Shown piece after piece: positions 1 to 6,467 of a stretch of 20,044 bases of DNA (position 1 is its first letter; each line of letters begins with the position of its first letter). The position numbers were made by a program, and so were the translations under genes. The DNA lies in IMG/VR virus record IMGVR_UViG_3300044678_002200, positions 1 to 20,044 of that record, one strand, 5' to 3'. Source of the stretch: a virus. A model generated the notes under the pieces. It was not told the origin of the DNA and made no database searches. It saw nothing but the letters and a program-made list of their open reading frames with translations.

Positions 1-1
1 C

Positions 2-34
2 AACCGCGCCGTCCTCTTCTGCATCAAGACATAA
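2..34 (+). CDS. C-terminal end of an upstream phage gene (partial)
   Basis: One reading frame entering from the left edge encodes ten residues ending in VLFCIKT and stops at TAA 32-34. The repeat-filled spacer before the next gene starts shortly afterwards, the same stop-then-repeat layout seen at the other late gene junctions. By position this should be another tail or connector gene, but ten residues do not identify it. Two other frames are also open across the edge, so the frame choice is only moderately supported. Confidence 0.35.
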   Translation, partial: NRAVLFCIKT

Positions 35-51
35 GCTCCGGTCTTCAGTCT

Positions 52-83
<32 letters not shown>

Positions 84-90
84 TCCCCTG

Positions 91-1974
91 ATGCCTCTCG
101 ACAATCCCACCCAACGCGAAGGCGATTCCGGTTTCATCGGCATGGCCTCCCGCATCAATCCTCTCCAGCTTAAGGAGGGGATGGTCCAGCTCGCGGTCAA
201 TATGCGGCTCGACCGGGGCGTAGCCCAGACCCGCAAGGGTGCCAAGCGTCTGGCCGATGCCATCGCGGCCGGTGAGACGGAGCTGGTCCTCGACTTCACG
301 CTAGGAGATGAGGTGACGGGGCCTATCGTTCGCTCGACCTACTCGGGAGGTGTCTTTGCGGCGGGGATTTACTCCTCGCCGCGACTCGACGATTCCAATG
401 AATACATCGTGCTCGCCGGTCCCGACGCCGCCTATCTCTGGCGCGAGGGTGCTAGCCTCGTCACCAAGAGCTACCCCACCTCACCCGTCACGGAGCTGAT
501 CCTACCCGGTGACGATGTCTCGCTGATCCAAGCCTTCGACCGGCTCTATCTCCTGCGCTGGCGCGATGAGGTGGAATACCGGCTCGCCTCCATCACGCAG
601 GCCAGTGGAGTGGCCACCGCCACGACGCCGACGCCCCATGGATACACGGCCGGTCAGGTGGTCCGGATCTATGGCAGCGATCAGGCGGGCTACAATGCCG
701 ACTTCCTGATTGCCAGTGTCCCCACGACTACGACCTTCACCTTCGCCGTCCCGACCGGCACCGTCACCCCCTCGACCGGCGTGGCCTTTGCCCGGCGAGT
801 CTGTCCTCCCATGGTCTGGGATGGCGGCACGGGGAACTTCGTCAGGGTCGGACTCGGCACCCACCCGGCAGGACCCACCTTCAGCCGGATGCCCTCGGGC
901 TCCATCGTCACCTACACGAACAATACCCTGCTCATGGCCCGCAACCGGGACGAGGTGATCATCTCCGATGTCCTCGATGCCGAGACCTATGATCCCCTGC
1001 TCAAGTCCTTCCGGGCGAATGCAGGCTCCAACGATCAGATCGTGGCCCTCCACCCCTATGCCGAGGGCCAGGTCCTCGTCTTCTGTAGGAAGTCGATCTG
1101 GCTGGCCACCGCCGTCATGGGTGCCGACGGGATCTCGATCGACCCGGCCAACTCCTCGCTCCAACTCCTCACCAATGAAGTCGGCTGCTGCGCCCGCCGC
1201 TCGATTGCGACGGCCGGGGTCTATGTCTATTTCCTCTCGGATAGCGGGATCTACCGGCTCGACAATCAGTTCGACCTGAAGCTCAGGGGCAATACCAAGC
1301 CACTGTCCGATCCGATCGCCGATCTGCTGGGTGAGATCAATGTCCCGGCCGTCGGCCTCTCCAACGGGGTCTTCTTCAACAACCGCTACTACCTGGCCGT
1401 CCCGACGAGACTAGCCAACGGCACCCCCTCCGATACGCCCAATACCCTCTTCATCTACAACATGCTCAACGAGGCATGGGAGAGCCGGGATGGCTATGCC
1501 TTCAACCTCGATAACCTCATGGTCTCGGACTACGGCACCGAGCGGCGACTCTATGCGGCCTCGCGCAATGGCAAGCTCTACCTGCTCGACCAGTATGACA
1601 GCGGGCTCGATGACCAGCCGACCGGAAGCGGCACCTACACCGTAGCTGGCCAGCTTGTCACCCGCCGCTATGGATTCGGATCACTCACCAGCAAGCGGAT
1701 GACGCGGACCGTCTCCTCGGTGGTCCTCCCGGCCGGAGCAAGCGCCGCCATGGATGCCATCACGACCGATCCCGATGGAGATTTCGAGATTCTATCGTTG
1801 ACAAATAACGGGATCTCACTGGAAGATTATACAGTCAAGGGGCCGATCCGCCGGAATGCAAACATGCTGGATCTGCGATGGAGGACGACATCAGGCAGGC
1901 CGATCCTGCGGGCACTCACGGCAGAAGCCACCGTGGACGGACTACCGAAGACAGGGACGCGAACAGAGGAATAA
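91..1974 (+). CDS. Large tail structural protein, tail-tube/nozzle-like
   Basis: A 627-residue protein with no signal peptide or membrane segment and a beta-strand-rich pattern throughout. Residues 163-232 look like a small inserted beta-sandwich module with the signature TPHGYTAGQVVRIYG...YNADFLI...TTFTFAVPTG, a module common in phage structural proteins. Around residues 364-390 the pattern VGCCARRSI...GVYVYFLSDSGIYRL resembles the repeated beta blades of phage tail proteins that probe or seal the tail, such as the T7 gp12 (tail tubular protein B) and P22-type stabilisation families. Its place just before fibre and ejection-protein genes fits a tail nozzle or hub. It has no SD; its upstream spacer is TCATCAT repeats and TTTTCCCCTG. 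The structural role is well supported by context; the exact T7 equivalent is inference. Confidence 0.85.
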   Translation: MPLDNPTQREGDSGFIGMASRINPLQLKEGMVQLAVNMRLDRGVAQTRKGAKRLADAIAAGETELVLDFTLGDEVTGPIVRSTYSGGVFAAGIYSSPRLDDSNEYIVLAGPDAAYLWREGASLVTKSYPTSPVTELILPGDDVSLIQAFDRLYLLRWRDEVEYRLASITQASGVATATTPTPHGYTAGQVVRIYGSDQAGYNADFLIASVPTTTTFTFAVPTGTVTPSTGVAFARRVCPPMVWDGGTGNFVRVGLGTHPAGPTFSRMPSGSIVTYTNNTLLMARNRDEVIISDVLDAETYDPLLKSFRANAGSNDQIVALHPYAEGQVLVFCRKSIWLATAVMGADGISIDPANSSLQLLTNEVGCCARRSIATAGVYVYFLSDSGIYRLDNQFDLKLRGNTKPLSDPIADLLGEINVPAVGLSNGVFFNNRYYLAVPTRLANGTPSDTPNTLFIYNMLNEAWESRDGYAFNLDNLMVSDYGTERRLYAASRNGKLYLLDQYDSGLDDQPTGSGTYTVAGQLVTRRYGFGSLTSKRMTRTVSSVVLPAGASAAMDAITTDPDGDFEILSLTNNGISLEDYTVKGPIRRNANMLDLRWRTTSGRPILRALTAEATVDGLPKTGTRTEE

Positions 1975-2003
1975 GTCGAGGGTCGAGGGTCGAGAGTCGA
2001 GAG
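1975..2003 (+). repeat. Heptamer tandem repeat, GTCGAGR x4
   Basis: Two copies of GTCGAGG followed by two of GTCGAGA, starting at the very next base after the TAA stop of the preceding gene. The same array occurs as its reverse complement directly after the stop at 3919 and in + orientation inside a coding sequence at 7674-7701. Confidence 0.95.
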
Positions 2004-2014
2004 CCAGCAGCTAA

Positions 2015-2042
2015 CAGCCTTCAGCCTTCAGCCTTCAGCCTT
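2015..2042 (+). repeat. Heptamer tandem repeat, CAGCCTT x4
   Basis: Four perfect copies of CAGCCTT in the spacer between the 627-residue tail protein and the S74 fibre gene; a further partial copy (CTTCAGCCT) follows near 2071-2080. The family recurs in the same orientation at 3958-3977 and 5205-5232, always between late genes. Confidence 0.95.
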
Positions 2043-2090
2043 TCCCCCTTCCCACTGGATCCCATTTCAACCTTCAGCCTGTCTCCCTTT

Positions 2091-2111
2091 TCATCATTCA
2101 TCATTCATCCT
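2091..2111 (+). repeat. Heptamer tandem repeat, TCATCAT x3
   Basis: Two perfect copies and one with a single change (TCATCCT), same phase and orientation as at 54-81. It is followed by a C-rich, SD-less leader that runs into ATG 2135. Together with the two preceding arrays it makes up most of the 160-base spacer 1975-2134, in which I see no gene. Confidence 0.93.
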
Positions 2112-2134
2112 TCATAATTTCCCCCTAATCCCCT

Positions 2135-2743
2135 ATGGCTCTCGTCACCAAAGGCCGCACCTTCGTCTCCGGAGAAGTCGTCACCCCGACCAAGCTCAAC
2201 TCGCTCGTCGATAGTGCGACCGTGACCCAGATCGTCAATGCCGACATCGACGCAGCGGCCGGAATCGTCGACACCAAACTGGCTACCATTGCAACGTCCG
2301 GGAAGGTCGCCAACTCGGCCACCACGGCAACCAGTGCCAACACGGCCAATGCCATTGTGGCCCGAGACGGGTCTGGAGCCGTGAGCGTGGGAGCCATCAC
2401 CAGCGGGGCGATTTCCTCCACCGGCAACATGTCAGTGACCGGAGCCATCACGGCTTCCGGGAATATCACGGCCTTCTCTGACGCCCGACTGAAGGCCAAT
2501 GTCGAGACAATCCCTAACGCTCTCTCCCTAGTGAATCGCCTGCGCGGCGTGCGCTACGACAGGACTGATACCGGCGAGCACCAGATCGGCGTGATCGCCC
2601 AGGAAACACTGCAGGTCATTCCCGAAGTAGTGATCCCTGTGGCCGAAACGGGATACCTTTCAGTGGCTTACGGAAACATCGTGGCCGTCCTGATCGAGGC
2701 GATCAAGGAGCTCTTCGCTCAGGTAGAATCACTCAAGAAGTAG
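2135..2743 (+). CDS. Tail fibre protein with S74-type intramolecular chaperone
   Basis: 202 residues. The N-terminal part (1-110) is a low-complexity, Ala/Thr/Ser-rich repetitive shaft typical of trimeric fibre stalks. The C-terminal part is a peptidase S74 intramolecular chaperone: S115-D-A-R-L-K120 carries the Ser and Lys expected for the self-cleavage dyad, followed by IGVIAQE (151-157) and a C-terminal helical coiled-coil segment (about 179-202). In this family the chaperone trimerises the fibre and then cuts itself off, so mature fibre would be roughly the first 114 residues; that is unusually short for a fibre and suggests a tip or adaptor mounted on another protein. It lacks an SD. It is seven bases upstream of the glycine-rich adhesin gene, with which it is probably co-translated. 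Confidence 0.9.
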   Translation: MALVTKGRTFVSGEVVTPTKLNSLVDSATVTQIVNADIDAAAGIVDTKLATIATSGKVANSATTATSANTANAIVARDGSGAVSVGAITSGAISSTGNMSVTGAITASGNITAFSDARLKANVETIPNALSLVNRLRGVRYDRTDTGEHQIGVIAQETLQVIPEVVIPVAETGYLSVAYGNIVAVLIEAIKELFAQVESLKK

Positions 2744-2750
2744 AATCTCC

Positions 2751-3527
2751 ATGGCCCTCCAATCCACAGGCCCGATCAGCTTTGCCGACATCCGAGACGA
2801 GTTCGGAGGAAGCGGCGCGGTCTCCCTGGGAAGCTACTACGCCGGCGGAGCGAATGTGCCCAATGATGCCTTTGTCACCAACGGAACGATCCCTGCATCG
2901 GGGGCCATCTCCTTCAATAATTTCTATTCCACGACCAAGGGATCCAACTACACGACCTACACCTCCAGCGGATCCTTCACCGTGCCTACAAATGTTATCA
3001 GGATGCAGGCATGGATGGTAGGAGGAGGGGGAGGGGGAACTTCTGGAGGTGGAAACTTTGGCGGTGGCGGCGGCGGCGGCGGGTACTCCTTTGGGCAATT
3101 TACAACAAGCCCCGGATCAGCTTTTAACTACTACGTTGGAGGTGGTGGCGGAGGAGGCTCCTACAATAGCTCCGCGGGCGTAGGTGGCGGCGGAACGGGA
3201 GGAAACTCTTCGGTCGCCGGACTAGCAGCCTATGCTGGCGGCGGTGGTGGCGGAACCGCAGGTGCACTAGGAGCGGTCGGAAACGGCGGCTACGGCGGCT
3301 ATGGCAATCAGGCATATGGTGCGTCCGGAGAGTCGGGCTATAGTTACGCTCGCGGCGGAAACGGTGGAGGCTCGGGCGATGGCACCGGTTATGGCGGTGG
3401 CGGCTCCGGTTCAAACTATGGAGCAGGAGGAAACGGCAGCGGGTATGGCGGTGGTGGTGGCGGAGGTGGAAATTACAATGCTCCGGGAGGATGGGGGAGT
3501 GCTGGCTACGTCAGACTTCGATACTAA
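2751..3527 (+). CDS. Glycine-rich tail adhesin/receptor-binding protein
   Basis: 258 residues. Residues 8-60 hold the phage tail motif ISFADIRDEFGGSG...SLGSYYAGG...IPASGAISFNNFYS, seen in the N-terminal modules of many tail-associated proteins. Residues about 67-90 form a short beta segment (SGSFTVPTNVIRMQAWMVG), after which about 160 residues are mostly Gly with Ser, Asn, Tyr and Ala, in runs such as VGGGGGG and YGGGGGGGG. Such domains can fold as polyglycine type II helices and serve as exposed receptor-binding tips in phage adhesins (for example the T-even S16 gp38 type); that fold is an inference here. The gene directly follows the S74 fibre and ends with TAATG, overlapping the next gene's start. 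Confidence 0.85.
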   Translation: MALQSTGPISFADIRDEFGGSGAVSLGSYYAGGANVPNDAFVTNGTIPASGAISFNNFYSTTKGSNYTTYTSSGSFTVPTNVIRMQAWMVGGGGGGTSGGGNFGGGGGGGGYSFGQFTTSPGSAFNYYVGGGGGGGSYNSSAGVGGGGTGGNSSVAGLAAYAGGGGGGTAGALGAVGNGGYGGYGNQAYGASGESGYSYARGGNGGGSGDGTGYGGGGSGSNYGAGGNGSGYGGGGGGGGNYNAPGGWGSAGYVRLRY

Positions 3528-3919
3528 TGCTCGCATGGGAAATCGCACGACAATGGCAGGCGGCCAACTGCATGACGCCCTTCGAGGAACTCCTCGGGGG
3601 GCATCTCTCGTGTGGTCTGGTTCATTCCACTCCGGAAGTCTTCCTCCTCGCCCAGGAATGTCACTGGACGGGAACGGAAATGATCTCGCGCAGAGACGCA
3701 GAGGCGCAGGGATTGCCGATCAATGCATGGTTCACCGAGCTGGCGGCTGCCTCCCCAACAGTCCAACAGTCCAACAGTCCAATAGCCGAGTTCCTCAGAG
3801 TGGCTCCCCATCCTCACACCTACGTCCTCTGGTATCGGGCCGCACGCAATCGCCCGCACAACATCCACGCTTACAAGTGGGATCACCTCGCCCGCCGCGT
3901 CGGCCTCTCGGTTTCTTAG
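3527..3919 (+). CDS. Unknown phage protein, repeat-invaded
   Basis: 130 residues from the ATG at 3527, which overlaps the TAA of the adhesin gene (TAATG) and so is preferred over the in-frame ATG at 3491 inside that gene. I do not recognise the family. The protein is soluble, with aromatic and His-rich stretches (AQECHWTGTE; APHPHTYVLWYRAARNRPHNIHAYKWDH). Two microsatellite arrays lie within the frame: one encodes roughly SRRDAEAQ (residues 54-61), the other PTVQQSNSP (77-85). Both look like additions between otherwise ordinary segments. Context between the adhesin and ejection-protein genes suggests a virion assembly or tail accessory role, but that is inference. Confidence 0.75.
   Translation: MLAWEIARQWQAANCMTPFEELLGGHLSCGLVHSTPEVFLLAQECHWTGTEMISRRDAEAQGLPINAWFTELAAASPTVQQSNSPIAEFLRVAPHPHTYVLWYRAARNRPHNIHAYKWDHLARRVGLSVS
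3689..3710 (+). repeat. Octamer tandem repeat, CGCAGAGR, inside a CDS
   Basis: CGCAGAGA, CGCAGAGG and a third partial CGCAGG, in frame within the 130-residue gene. It encodes part of SRRDAEAQ without breaking the reading frame. Confidence 0.85.
3755..3785 (+). repeat. Octamer tandem repeat, CCAACAGT x3, inside a CDS
   Basis: Three perfect 8-mers CCAACAGT plus a degenerate fourth (CCAATAG). Three 8-mers make 24 bases, so the frame is kept. The segment encodes PTVQQSNSP within the unknown 130-residue protein. Confidence 0.93.
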
Positions 3920-3920
3920 C

Positions 3921-3950
3921 CCTCGACTCTCGACTCTCGACCCTCGACTC
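3921..3950 (-). repeat. Heptamer tandem repeat, GTCGAGR family (inverse orientation)
   Basis: Reads YCTCGAC four times on the + strand (CCTCGAC, TCTCGAC, TCTCGAC, CCTCGAC), the reverse complement of the array at 1975-2003. It starts one base after the TAG stop at 3919. Confidence 0.95.
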
Positions 3951-3957
3951 AGCCACT

Positions 3958-3977
3958 TAGCCTTCAGCCTTCAGCCT
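3958..3977 (+). repeat. Heptamer tandem repeat, CAGCCTT family
   Basis: Nearly three copies (TAGCCTT, CAGCCTT, CAGCCT) followed by AAACCCCTACCATT, leading into ATG 3992 without an SD. Confidence 0.9.
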
Positions 3978-3991
3978 AAACCCCTACCATT

Positions 3992-5197
3992 ATGGGCGGA
4001 TCCAAATCACAACCAGTACCCGACAAGCCTCAGCAGATCGACTATGCCAAGCTCATGGCCTCGGCCAACGAGCAGGCCCGCGCCGCGGTCGATCAGCAGT
4101 TCAGGTCTCAGATTCAATACTACCCAGAGATGGAGAGGCTCCAACTGGGGACAGTCTCCAAGATCGGCGGGAATCTCGATAATGCCTACACTCGTCAGGC
4201 CAAGGGAGTCATCGACTCCACTCTCCAACAGGGTGCCACCGCCCTTTCCGATACCGGCAATCGGATCAATGCCCTCGGCGATCTCTCAGGAGCCATCGCC
4301 CGTGATGCTCAGGGTCGTGCTCTCGCCGGTCCCACCTCCATCGAGCAGAACCTCTACGACGCCGCCGCCAGTGATTTGGCGCTCGGCCGCTCGCTCAATG
4401 CCGAGGAAGCCCGCAATGCTTCGCAAGCTGCTCGTGGTGCCTTCGCCGCACGCGGGCTCGGAGTCGGCTCCGGTGCCGCCGCCGCTGAGATCCTGAATCG
4501 CTCGGCCGTAGCCGATGCCCGCTACCAGCAGCGCCTCGCCAACGCCCAAGCCGCCAACCAGACACGCGAGCAGGGTATCCAGGGCCGCCAGTCCGCCGCC
4601 CTCGGGATGCTTGGCAATACCGCCAACATCTACGGCCAGGGTGGTGGTGCCTATCAGAACGCCGCCCAGCTCGGCTTCGGCGGGGCCAATGCCCTGGTGA
4701 ACCTCGATCCCTATCAGCGTGCGCTCGGCACCGGTGTCCAGCTCGGCAGTGGCATCCTCGGCCAGACGGGGCAGATGATCGGCAATACCTATAACCAAGC
4801 CCTCGGCATGGCCGGGAATGTCTCCAGCTTCAATACCAACATGCAGGCGAGCATGTATAACTCGGCCCTCAACAACAACGCGGCCACCTCCGCCGCGAAC
4901 AACGCCATGTGGGGTCAGATCGCAGGGTCGGCCATCGGTGCCGTCGGCAAGATCGGCTCGGCCGCCGCCATGTGCTGGGTCGCCCGCGAGGTCTATGGCG
5001 AGGAGAACCCGGCCTGGATGGAGTTCCGTGACTGGCTGCTCACCCGTGGCAGCTACCGCCGCGTCAGCCGCTACGCCGCCAACGGCCCGCGCATCGCCGA
5101 GTATATCTCCACCCGCCCCGGCTGGAAGGCCCGCCTGCGCAAGTGGATGGACGCACGCCGCGCCGAAATGGCCAGCGCCGCCCCCTACCAATACTAA
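3992..5197 (+). CDS. Candidate internal virion/ejection protein (gp14-like position)
   Basis: 401 residues, rich in Ala, Gln, Asn and Gly, largely predicted helical. The N-terminus MGGSKSQPVPDKPQQIDY followed by long Ala/Gln helices (AARGAFAARGLGVGSGAAAAE) is typical of podovirus proteins encoded just before the large ejection proteins. About residues 305-332 form a Gly/Ala hydrophobic stretch that could insert in a membrane. The last ~75 residues make a distinct basic, Trp-rich domain beginning CWVAREVYGEENPAWMEFRD, which resembles C-terminal modules I associate with phage tail/ejection proteins. In T7 order this slot belongs to gp14, an inner-core protein ejected with DNA; assignment here is by position and composition, not by a diagnostic motif. 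Confidence 0.8.
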   Translation: MGGSKSQPVPDKPQQIDYAKLMASANEQARAAVDQQFRSQIQYYPEMERLQLGTVSKIGGNLDNAYTRQAKGVIDSTLQQGATALSDTGNRINALGDLSGAIARDAQGRALAGPTSIEQNLYDAAASDLALGRSLNAEEARNASQAARGAFAARGLGVGSGAAAAEILNRSAVADARYQQRLANAQAANQTREQGIQGRQSAALGMLGNTANIYGQGGGAYQNAAQLGFGGANALVNLDPYQRALGTGVQLGSGILGQTGQMIGNTYNQALGMAGNVSSFNTNMQASMYNSALNNNAATSAANNAMWGQIAGSAIGAVGKIGSAAAMCWVAREVYGEENPAWMEFRDWLLTRGSYRRVSRYAANGPRIAEYISTRPGWKARLRKWMDARRAEMASAAPYQY

Positions 5198-5204
5198 CGC
5201 CCGT

Positions 5205-5232
5205 CAGCCTTCAGCCTTCAGCCTTCAGCCCT
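5205..5232 (+). repeat. Heptamer tandem repeat, CAGCCTT x4
   Basis: Three perfect CAGCCTT copies and a fourth CAGCCCT, beginning eight bases after the stop of the preceding gene. Confidence 0.95.
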
Positions 5233-5260
5233 ATCTCCTAGCTCCCATCTCCTAGCTCCC
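5233..5260 (+). repeat. Heptamer-derived repeat, ATCTCCTAGCTCCC x2
   Basis: Two perfect copies of a 14-mer that is itself two related 7-mers (ATCTCCT and AGCTCCC). The array directly abuts the CAGCCTT array and ends nine bases before ATG 5269. Confidence 0.93.
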
Positions 5261-5268
5261 AACCACCC

Positions 5269-5667
5269 ATGTTCGCCTACAATCCCACCGTCAACGACAA
5301 CTCCGGCCAGATCACCGCCGCTGGCACACTCGCCATGGCCAAGGGCATCACCGACGGAGTCAACTCCGCCACGGGATCGGTGGCCGACGGCATGGGCAAG
5401 GCCGACATGGACCGCAAGACCCTCGACATGATCATGGGCAAGGCCGACCAATACCGCGCCGCCGGGATCATGGATGACAAGACCTATGGGGACATCACCC
5501 GTGGAAGCCTCAGCAAGGCCACCGGCATCCTGGCCGGATTCGAGGCCACCGTCGTCAACCCCTACCTCGAACAGCAGAAGTACCAGAACTACGCCAACGC
5601 CCAGATGCAGATCAAGAACGCCGGATCGGGAGCGTCGGCTGGTGGAGGGGATCTCGTGATCCAGTAA
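5269..5667 (+). CDS. Small virion-type protein of unknown function
   Basis: 132 residues; no family recognised. The start ATG follows a CT/AC-rich leader (CCCAACCACCC) without an SD. The sequence is mostly helical and polar, with Met/Lys/Asp-rich segments (GMGKADMDRKTLDMIMGKAD) and a Gly/Ser-rich tail (GSGASAGGG) typical of a flexible end. No signal peptide or clear membrane segment is seen. The gene sits between the candidate ejection protein and another small gene, with one base between its stop and the next ATG, so the two are probably coupled. A role in the internal core or the ejection apparatus is a guess from position. Confidence 0.75.
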   Translation: MFAYNPTVNDNSGQITAAGTLAMAKGITDGVNSATGSVADGMGKADMDRKTLDMIMGKADQYRAAGIMDDKTYGDITRGSLSKATGILAGFEATVVNPYLEQQKYQNYANAQMQIKNAGSGASAGGGDLVIQ

Positions 5668-5668
5668 T

Positions 5669-6463
5669 ATGCCCGCCCTCTCGCTCAACGACTTTGCCAA
5701 GCAGGAGCTTGGCTATCAGCCGGGAACAAGGATCCCCGCCGCCGAAGCCAGCAAGATCAGGGCTGCCTATCAGCACTATATAAACAAGCGGACCGATGCC
5801 TCTGTTGCTGCCGAGCGCCCTGCCTTCACCCCCACTGGAGTTAACGCTACTTTCCCTGATGGAAGCTCTGTTCCGATGCTTATGACATCTGCCAATTCGG
5901 CGATGCCTGCTCCGGATAGAAACACATGGAAGCCCGATAGGGTAACGGCAAATGACGGAACCGTATATTTGTATGACCCAAACACCGGGAACGGATTTCC
6001 TGTGCGCGATCTCTATACCGGAACTCCAATCAAAGCTGCCACCAAGGATACACAAGACTCTGTTGTGGCTATGCAGCAGGCCCAGCTCCAGCAGGACATC
6101 GCCAAGATGCAGTCAGCAGGAGCTCCCTGGTATCGCTCCTCGGCATCTTATCAACAGGACATCGCCGCAAAGCAGGCCCAGCTCAACGCCATGCTCAATC
6201 CCGCCTCGGTCCTAGCTGGCGCTCCATCTCCCAGCGCCCAGCCCCCAGCTCCTACGCCGCAGGCCACCCCACAGGCCACCCCAGTCCCTACTCCGGACAG
6301 CGCATTCCTCACCTCTCCCATGCCATCGCCAACACCCGAGGCCACCCCGGCACCCACCCCGATCTCCATGTCCTCCTCTGATTACCAGTCCAAGTATGGC
6401 CGCGCCATGAAGCCCGGCCGCTATCGCACCAAGAGCGGGGCCGAGGTCCTCATCACGGACTAA
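5669..6463 (+). CDS. Proline-rich virion-type protein of unknown function
   Basis: 264 residues in three parts. Residues 1-40 form a helical N-terminus (LNDFAKQELGYQPG). The middle contains a beta-rich stretch around 50-125 (TVYLYDPNTGNGFPVRDLYTGTP) and a Gln-rich helix (AMQQAQLQQDIAKMQ). Residues about 185-232 are a Pro/Thr/Ala linker with repeated PTPQATPQATPVPTP-like units. The C-terminal ~30 residues (YGRAMKPGRYRTKSGAEVLITD) look like a small beta motif. Bases about 5770-6080 are visibly more AT-rich than the flanking late genes, which may mark a recombined segment. The family is unknown; it sits one base after the previous gene and five before the giant ejection protein, consistent with a companion virion protein. 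Confidence 0.75.
   Translation: MPALSLNDFAKQELGYQPGTRIPAAEASKIRAAYQHYINKRTDASVAAERPAFTPTGVNATFPDGSSVPMLMTSANSAMPAPDRNTWKPDRVTANDGTVYLYDPNTGNGFPVRDLYTGTPIKAATKDTQDSVVAMQQAQLQQDIAKMQSAGAPWYRSSASYQQDIAAKQAQLNAMLNPASVLAGAPSPSAQPPAPTPQATPQATPVPTPDSAFLTSPMPSPTPEATPAPTPISMSSSDYQSKYGRAMKPGRYRTKSGAEVLITD
6230..6250 (+). repeat. Heptamer repeat CCCAGCN x3 inside a CDS
   Basis: CCCAGCG, CCCAGCC and CCCAGCT in tandem (21 bases, frame-preserving), contributing SAQPPAP at the start of the proline-rich linker. The preceding bases (CTAGCTGGCGCTCCATCTC) also resemble the ATCTCCT/AGCTCCC family, so the linker may have grown from such an array. Confidence 0.7.
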
Positions 6464-6467
6464 TCGC

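Noticed and set aside
502-1164. 220-codon antisense frame
   Set aside because: Shadow of the large tail protein, no supporting motif.
3301-3960. 219-codon + strand frame
   Set aside because: Runs out of frame through the glycine-rich adhesin, the 130-residue gene and the intergenic arrays; composition changes arbitrarily along it.
4286-5191. 301-codon antisense frame
   Set aside because: Shadow of the candidate ejection-protein gene; repetitive Gly/Ala composition and no start signal.
1975-5260. CRISPR array
   Set aside because: Units are 7-14 bp, head-to-tail without spacers, and of several unrelated families.
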